NCBI RefSeq assembly: GCF_023159225.1
Contig: NC_063184.1
Coordinates: 18,217,528-18,281,527 of the forward strand
Direction of reading: 5' to 3'
Source: Perognathus longimembris pacificus
Taxonomy: Eukaryota > Chordata > Mammalia > Rodentia > Heteromyidae
DNA length: 64,000 nt
This document shows, piece after piece, positions 56,775-64,000 of the stretch. The first letter of the stretch is position 1, and each line of letters opens with the position of its first letter. A program made the position numbers and the translations under genes. The notes under the pieces were generated by a model, which saw only the letters and a program-made list of their open reading frames with translations, searched no databases and was not told the origin of the DNA.

Positions 56775-58089
56775 AAATATAAAGTACATTTCATTTGCTA
56801 TCCTAGGCTTCCCTTTAGAAACTTTCTGGAATTTTTCATGTGCTCTATAATAAATACTAATATCACTAGTAAAACCTACAAAATACACTCCTGGGCCTCT
56901 CCTCCCTTGTTCTGCGGCCATACATACTGTCCTTCTTTTATATCCTTGAATTTGGAGGCCTAAATTCTTTTCCACTGTAGGGATTTTGCACAGGTTAGGA
57001 AGGCCTGTTCCTCCCCCACCCCCCCAGTGTGCTCATGTGGGTGTACATATGCGCGCATGTAATCTCTAAATTTTCTACTCCGGCATTTAAATAAATGAAT
57101 TTTGAGGTTGTGAGGGTTAGAAAGCAAGAGGTCTAAGAATACTTGAAGGGTGGAGGTGGAGTTGCTAATGCAGGATGGTGGATTCTGTTTTCTTCCGCTT
57201 GGAGGATGAAGCAAAACTTCCTGAAGATGCTTGTGCCAGACGGCTCAGATTCACAGGAATATGGTAGCAGAACCACCTGAGAGGGGGTAGCACTGCTTCC
57301 CATGACTTATAAAGCTCTTACTTTGGTTTAACATACCTTGTTCCCTATCTCTGGCAATTTCATTAATGAAGGCATTGTGCAATGGACTGAGAGATAAAGC
57401 TAGCCTAGGACTCACGTACAGCTTGAATTCCAAGTCTCCTTCCCCCAAAGGAGATGCTCAGTTATGGAGGTCTTGCGCCACAGTGCGCCCCCACTGACCC
57501 CAGTTGTCCCCAAGCCCTCTCTACACGTTAGAATGTTAATAACTAATGACACCATGGATGTCTCTTCTCCATCAGAGGTTAGAGGAATGCAAGACCTGGG
57601 CTGTTACTGTGAGATGATACGGAAAACCTGTACTAGCTGAAGCACTGGAGAAAGCTGAGACCTCAGTTCTTGTTCCAGAGTCCCTTCCTTCCTTCCCCAC
57701 CTCCATAACCCTGCTCAAACCCACCTCTCCCACACGCCGATGCCCACAGGAAATGATATATATGTATATATAATATAAAGTATATAATATATATCTATAT
57801 ATACTTTCCAAAGCTTTCTACATAACTTTCTAATCATTCCTTGAAATCCAAAAGTAAGTAGGTATTTCTCATAGGGACAACCCTAAACATTTGTGTTAAA
57901 GTTGCTTGTGAAATTAGAATTTTCCAGGGTCAAGTGATAGTCAGTGATGAAACTTGGTTTTTTAATGCCATTATTTCATGTAACAAAAACCAAAAATTCA
58001 ACTGACTCTCGCTACAGTTTATAGTAAGACTTGCTTGCAAGTCAAGATACTCGCCATTGCATTTGATATCCTTCTAGTTTACTTATTAC
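56775..58089. other. Intergenic, no recognised gene
   Basis: AT-rich microsatellite-like TATA runs at 57,757-57,803. No gene. Confidence 0.5.
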
Positions 58090-58227
58090 TTTATTCTGTT
58101 TTTTATTCAAATTAAATTTATTTTCATTTTTATATATAAATTGTAGAGCCATATGGAGCAGCAGATGACATTTTGATACATGTATACATTGGGTATGGTT
58201 TAAACCAAGTGAAGGACATAGATTTCT

Positions 58228-58336
58228 TTTTGAGACAAAGTTTTACTATGTAGTCCAGGCTAGCTAGAAGTTACTATCCTCCTGCCTCAGCAGACTGAGT
58301 TCCAGGATTACAGGCATGCACTAGCATGCGAAGCTC
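58228..58336 (-). mobile_element. B1-like SINE
   Basis: GTTTTACTATGTAGTCCAGG, CTCCTGCCTCAGCAGACTGA and GGATTACAGGCATGCACTAG are the reversed B1 monomer. It has no right module, so it is distinct from type B. Confidence 0.8.
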
Positions 58337-58377
58337 AAAGTAAGAGGGCTTCTGTTTTTTGTTTTGTTTTGTTTTTG

Positions 58378-58465
58378 TTTTGTTTGCAGCCCTGAAGATG
58401 AAACCCAGGGCCTTGACCTTGTATCTTTTAGGCAAGCACTTTACCACTGAGCTACATCCTGCATA
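58378..58465 (-). mobile_element. ID-like tRNA SINE monomer
   Basis: CCAGGGCCTTGACCTTGTAT, GGCAAGCACTTTACCACTGA, GCTACATCCTGC is the reversed ID pattern in single form, lying in the same L1 as the B1 monomer. Confidence 0.65.
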
Positions 58466-59161
58466 CATGTATATGCACACGCTCACACATTTGTATACAA
58501 ATGCAGACATATATACATACTATATATATTTATTAATCCTCATGTACAATAACACAGCAGAAGTTCTTACTCCAGGTAATAGCACTTATGTCCAGTGTCT
58601 ACTTTTCTCCATCTCTATTTTCCCTTACTCACTTCAGTCTTTATTAACCAACATTCTACTTGCAACTTCTGTGGGACCAACCTTTCTGTATTCCACACAT
58701 TAGTGAGATCATGTGGTCCTTGTTTTTCTTTGCCTTCATTATTTCAATTAATTATTTCATATCCAGTTCCATTTATGTGGTAGTAAAAACAAGATTTCAC
58801 TCTTTTTTTTTAATACCATGTTATGGTTGTATTCCACTGTAGATACATACTCACTCTGCCTTCTTTTTTTATTCATCAGCTGATGAATGTTTAGGTTGTT
58901 TCCTTTTCTTGGATACTGTAACTGTTACTAACATGAACATGGCAATTCAGACATCTGTTTGACATATTAATTTCATTTCCTGCTGATACATAGCCTAGTG
59001 ATAGGATTCCTAGAGGTAGTATTTGTATCCTGTGGCATTTCATTTTGTTTTAAAGGAATGTTCATATTGTTTTCCATATGCTACTTCACATTGCTATTAG
59101 CAGTGTTGTCTTCTTTAAATACCTTTGGTTAGAGAATGTACCTCTGTAAATTCTGTGCTCA

Positions 59162-59187
59162 TATCTGGTTTAGCGCTAAACCAGATA
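59162..59187. other. Perfect 26-bp palindrome
   Basis: A spacerless inverted repeat with arms TATCTGGTTTAGC / GCTAAACCAGATA, centred between 59174 and 59175. It is self-complementary over all 26 bases. No role is evident. Confidence 0.95.
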
Positions 59188-60149
59188 AATAAAACAATTA
59201 AATGAGCATTAAATAGAACAAAACTTCTTTCCTCCAAACTGGACCTGATGTGTAAAGGATCTCAGCCTACATAGCTTTTCTGCTGTCACATCACAAATTC
59301 ACTCTGGTTGAAAACACTTCGTAACATCTTCTGAACAACTCAAAATCTCTCTTATGAAAACTGGATATCACTCATATATAATCTGCCCCGAGTCAGGTAA
59401 TTTTGCATTGATTTTTCCCCATAGAATCAAGATTTACATTTAGTTCTATTTAATACTGTAGTCTGATTTGACTGCTTCTCTATTTTTACCAAGGGCTTCA
59501 AAACCATGGCTATGTGCCCTTAAATTCTCTTTATTAAAGAGTCTCTGTCTTTGCGAATGTCATCACCATATCCTCTCTGTCCTTAACCTAAAAATATCAC
59601 TCCAGCTAGAGTTTTTACTCTGAAGTATATATTTACATATATTTTTTCAATATTTCTTCATAATTTTGGCAAAGATCTTATGAATAGCAAGGACATTGAC
59701 CCCATGAGCTCACTATGTTGATCATGCCTATGTTATCTCTTCATTTTTCAGTCTACAAATGGCACTAATTTGGGTTTATGATCATGTGAGCTATTTAATT
59801 TGGGAGTTCTGTTCAAGAGAATATTTTAAATTGGTACATTTCCCGTTACTTGTCACTTTAGGTTGGTAACAACTATCTCAGAGTAAAAAAAAAACTTCTA
59901 ATAAATATGTAGAGCAATTTCCAGTCACCAGCATATAAAATTTGTGAGTGGATTTATATTTTGTAATTCATTAGAAGTAACTGTACAATCTCACATGTAT
60001 TTTAATTTGCCTTCAAATTCTATCTTCTTAGATGGTGCAAAGTAAAGTGAAAGCTTACCAAAATCTTCAAAATTTCAGAAGTAAAAGGAAGTTAGGATGA
60101 AAGTAGGAAGAACAAGCAGGAAGTCAGTAGAGAAGTACTGTTTCATTTA
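59188..60149. other. Intergenic, no recognised feature
   Basis: AT-rich; no gene. Confidence 0.5.
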
Positions 60150-60350
60150 TTCATTTATTTATGTAGTACTGTAGTTTGAACTCAGTACCTCACACTTGCT
60201 CAGCTAGCATTCAGTCACATGAGCCATGCCTCCATCCTTGTTTTTGGCTGATTATTTTATAGATAGAATATAGTGAACTTTTTTTCTTGGTCTACTTTTG
60301 AACTCTGACCTTCTAGTTCTCAGCTTCTCAGCAGGTTTAATTACTTATTC
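60150..60350 (-). mobile_element. Old type B-like SINE
   Basis: GTAGTTTGAACTCAGTACCT, TGCTCAGCTAGCATTCAGTC and TTCTCAGCTTCTCAGCAGG keep the order of a reversed composite SINE at high divergence. Confidence 0.45.
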
Positions 60351-62319
60351 TTTCTGGACAAGTTCTTGTTGTGTTTTTTTTTATTTTGGTGATACATTTC
60401 TGTATATATATGAGCATGCAAGTGTTCAAATACGTATAGATATACATTGCTGGTTTATAATCTGCCTATATGAGTACTTCGTGGTAGTAGAAATATGTTA
60501 TGCCATGTTATCATCATATCAGAAGAGTGTCTCTGGACAATTCAAATTCCACTTAAATTTGAATAATTCTCCAATAATTTCCGAGAAGGGCACGACCTCC
60601 AGATTACATAATCAAGACTGTTATTTTTATCAAATCTGTCAAGAAAAAAAATCAACTACTTCCTTCAAAAACAATTAAAAAACAACTCTTTCCCAAGGAA
60701 GTTGCACACATTTGTTTATATGACTTGAGGTTGTTTTTGAATTCTACAACTTACTTGCCCAAGAAAGTGTAAGAAACAAGCATAAAGAACATTTTTATTT
60801 AGACAGACAGAAATTAACACACAACTATCCTATTAACTGCTTGTAGGTAGGCTTATGAACTGTGAGAGGCCATGTCTAGTGTGTTCCTTAATGATGACCA
60901 AACCAGAAAAAGTAGCCTCATTTGTGTTCTGGATGCTCATTCCATCATAGAACTTTTATAGAACTCTATAGTCAAAATGGCATTGTACCTATTAGACATT
61001 TCTATTTTCTCAGAACTCCTACCCTTACTGAGACAATTGCCTATGTGCACACCTACTCTGAAATAGGATCATATGCTTTCTATGCACCCCACCTGTCAGC
61101 TCATTTCACATCATTGGTCAAGACTCCATACGTAAATGGGACTGACTTATTACTGAGAATTCTATGTAATTAAAAAAAAAACATAAATACTTATATTGCA
61201 AAAATTTTGCCCCTAGTGTACACATATATTATTACAATTTTTGAGGGACTCTTGATTGTTGGAGGTAGAAACATACCACATGTTTATTCTAAAATAGTTT
61301 TAAGACAACATGATATCTGTTACTTTGAGGCTCAGAGTTAGCAAGTAGCAGCACATAGGTTAAAGAACTGAGAGACTGAAAACTGCAGTCATTCATTCAA
61401 GAAATCCCCTACTCTATTTCAGTACATTTTGTGGCAACAAGAACAAGTAAAACAGCCTGCTCTAACACTATTACCATTTCCCACAGATCCACAAGTACAA
61501 ACCAAAACACCTAATGCCACTGTTGCTAGACAAGAGAATAATGCGAGCATTTGGGTGGGCTGTAATTAGGGACAGTTAAATTCCCACTGTTACGAAACAA
61601 TAGATAGTGTACAGAAATCCATCACAGAAAAGTCAATGGGAGAGAGGGAGAAGGAAAGAGGGAGCAAAGGGGGAGAGAGAAAAAGAAGGTGAGAGATAGA
61701 TTAACTTTACTTAGTGGACTCACTGTCTCGCAGTTAAATAAGAGCCCAGGTCTCAGTGCTAGCATCACGTGGATACAATAAGCTTTGCTTATAGTTAGAT
61801 TGCCCAAGCTCACGACCTTTGTTTCTCATTTATAAAATTGGACAAAGACATGATCCATTAAAAACAATAACACTTAAGCATGTTTAAACAACATAGAAAA
61901 CTCATGAGTGTTAGCTAAGATGGTTAGAAATTGTGATGTTGAGTGGTTAAGGCAAACCAACAATGTGATGAGCACCCACCACTGTCCTCTGTGCTGACCC
62001 CCTCCCTGTGTCTGGGCCCAGCTCTCTGAGGGGAGCGTGTAGTTCCACCATGCGCTCCCTCCACATTCCGTGGCTGGGGACATGGGGAAGGAAGATCCTC
62101 ACATTCATGACAAAATTGCACCAATGTCAGGGACAATGATAAAGAACCCCTGCGTGTGTTTCTGTGTTGGAATTGTCTCCAAGGTATGCGGTCACCTTCA
62201 TGGCCGAGTTGTGTCAGGTATGTGATCAAAACTAGTTATCAGGTAAAACATGCTTCATATCTTTCCTCAAGGAATGAAGACATCCCAAGACAATTATCTT
62301 TCTCTTAAGGAACTTAAAA
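60351..62319. other. 2-kb intergenic stretch, repeat-poor
   Basis: A forward open frame of about 126 codons (60,298-60,678) begins in the old SINE and has no recognisable domain. A purine run lies at 61,637-61,690. No gene supported. Confidence 0.5.
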
Positions 62320-62330
62320 GCAATACAGAG

Positions 62331-62453
62331 GGCCTGGGAATATGGCCTAGTGGTAAAGTACTCGCCTTCCATACATGAAGCTCTGGGTTCTATTCCTCAG
62401 CACCACATGTATAGAAAAAGCCGGAAGTGGCGCTGTGGCTCAAGTGGTACAGT
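62331..62453 (+). mobile_element. Tailless, 3'-truncated type A SINE
   Basis: Starts GGCCTGGGAATATGGCCTAG, keeps the full left half and the first part of the right module (GTGGCGCTGTGGCTCAAGTG), then stops at GTACAGT with no poly(A). An 11-bp perfect duplication GCAATACAGAG at 62320-62330 and 62454-62464 flanks it directly. Confidence 0.88.
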
Positions 62454-62464
62454 GCAATACAGAG

Positions 62465-63499
62465 ACATAAATTATTAATAAGATCCTGAAACCTCAGCCT
62501 TTACTTCAAACATTGATTTTTTTTTAAGTTGTTGTGTCACTAAGGATGCACAGAAACTTATTCTACTTTGCTCTTGGCCACCGTCGACTTCATTTAAAGT
62601 AGTTGCATAGAAATCTCTGTGGTGATCTGGGGACCGCCAAGTCTTGTATTTCTTTATGATTGCCATTTAATTTCTATCTTTTCTTTTCAGGTGATTAAGA
62701 GAAGGTTGCCCTAGCCCCATAAGGAGCATGAATTCAATATTTCCACTCAATTTCCAGAGCTTTGTGTTGATTCTTGTACCATGTATCTTCAGGTTGATCA
62801 AGAAAGTCTTTGTTAAGCAGCAGATGGTATGTTGACCTAAGGAAATGAGCCTCTGGCTACTGGAAATGCATTGTGCCAAGGACAACATTCCTAAGTGAAT
62901 ATGGAGGGAGAAGTCATTGTTCTGGGCCCACCGAGTCATCCAGAAGAATTGCTGAGCCCTGGCATTCCAGTGGGGCCAAGGATGGGCAGTGAGAAGACTC
63001 GGGAGACCACTTAAAAGTAGGTTTCTCTACTTCATTAGGTACTACAGATTTTCCAGGAAAACTTTACTTCCTGACGCTGAGAAGGTTCTTAATACTGATG
63101 ACCTAATAGATTGCAAAAAATAAGTATACAGGCTTTCTTTTCAAAATAGATGCCGTCTGAGCACTGTCACCCCGGTGGCTCTGACCCCAGGCTTCATCCT
63201 CTCTCCTGAGTCACTTGCCAGAGTCAACGAATCACTCTGTCTTTTCAGTCATTCTTACACACAGAAGACAGTTAAAATACATTAAACATGTATTTGAGAT
63301 TGTGACACTTTTCTGCTAACTCCTTCAAGTGATTCTCCTTCTTATTCTAACTAAAAATCACACTGCCTAAAACGGTGCCTAAGTCCTAAGTTGGCTCATT
63401 CTATTCCAAGAATGGAACCTTGCTTATACAACCTTGAATGTGGGCTTGCTCCTCAACATAGGGCTTTCAACCCTCCTGCCTCCTCTCTGGCCATGCTTC
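62465..63499. other. Intergenic, no recognised feature
   Basis: No gene or repeat recognised. Confidence 0.5.
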
Positions 63500-63768
63500 A
63501 AAGAATCCAGATCTTGCTCTACCACTTGATCCATAGCTCCAGCCCTTTTCTTCATTGGTTATTTTCAATAGTACCTTGCTGTCTGTCTGTCTGACCCCTT
63601 GGCTAGTCTAGATCTTATGAAAGCTAGGATAGCATACCATGCCACCGTGCTCAGCTCTCAGTTGAGAATGTTTTCCTGCTAAGGTGAGACTTGAACCATT
63701 ATTCTCCCAACCTAAGCCTCTCAAGTAGTTAGAACTATAGAAATGAGCTACTAGTAATCCAGCTAAAG
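63500..63768 (-). mobile_element. Type B SINE, rearranged
   Basis: TGCTCTACCACTTGATCCAT, GGTTATTTTCAATAG and two 7SL-like stretches (TTATGAAAGCTAGGATAGCA and CTCAAGTAGTTAGAACTATA). This suggests two overlapping old copies. Boundaries uncertain. Confidence 0.5.
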
Positions 63769-64000
63769 GCAGGATTTTTTTTTTTTTAGTATAGAATGCT
63801 TGATCCTATTCCCTATGTATCTGATGAATAAATAGAATGAATGAATTGTGCTTTAGATTAAGAATGACCTTGAAATCCCAACAATTCTTATCAATGATTT
63901 TGACCTTGAAGCTTCATCATAAAGTTCAACCTGGCTTCTCTTTAGCTGATGAGATAAAATAAGAGACCTCCCTGAAGGGTGATTGTTTAGGCACAGTATT

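Larger units (their letters stand above)
58090..59130 (-). mobile_element. Old L1 3' part with SINEs inserted
   Basis: Reverse-strand landmarks: TTTGATACATGTATACATTG (3' UTR), CACATTAGTGAGATCATGTG, TATTCATCAGCTGATGAATG, TTTCATTTCCTGCTGATACA. Diverged; interrupted at about 58,228-58,465. Confidence 0.65.

Overview
The window looks like mammalian, almost certainly rodent, intergenic DNA. It is AT-rich and CpG-poor, and full of short interspersed elements (SINEs), LINE-1 (L1) fragments, solo endogenous-retrovirus LTRs and microsatellites. I found no protein-coding gene, RNA gene or CpG island that I could support. The long open frames are L1 ORF2 remnants, antisense SINE sequence or translated microsatellites. 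I saw no operon, CRISPR array, phage or other prokaryotic feature, and no new multi-gene system.

Two SINE families dominate. 'Type A' has a tRNA/ID-like left half (A-box-like and B-box-like motifs) joined to a right module, and ends in poly(A). 'Type B' has a 7SL/B1-like left half joined to what looks like the same right module, and often ends in (CA)n. Dimeric ID-like and B1-ID composite SINEs are known from several rodent lineages. I suspect a castorimorph (pocket mouse, kangaroo rat, gopher or beaver group) but cannot fix the species. Younger L1 copies share a family-specific 3' UTR with a G-rich tract and a final segment containing AATAAA. Older L1, MIR and L2-like remnants lie between them.

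Layout. 1-8,700: SINEs, microsatellites and reverse-strand L1 pieces with nested insertions. 8,700-12,320: a long stretch nearly free of recognised repeats, with a candidate conserved element near 10.9 kb. 12,300-18,060: SINEs, an L1 with a tiny L1 nested in it, and two tandem duplications. 18,060-30,260: mostly unique sequence with MIRs, old SINEs, old L1 and a pair of adjacent type A SINEs. 30,262-33,648: three unrelated solo LTRs in the same orientation. 34,000-41,500: sparse repeats and an imperfect 93-bp tandem duplication. 41,900-49,700: two truncated young L1s, the second with a 5' inversion. 50,000-64,000: mostly unique sequence, a third young L1 on the reverse strand, a perfect 26-bp palindrome, and a type A SINE that has target duplications but no poly(A) tail.

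The elements do not work together as a pathway. The window is best read as a record of retrotransposition. The most useful observations are the apparently shared SINE right module, the LTR cluster, the atypical L1 and SINE insertions, and a few repeat-free AT-rich stretches that could be regulatory. Repeat identities come from reading motifs and flanking duplications by eye. Family names below class level are tentative.
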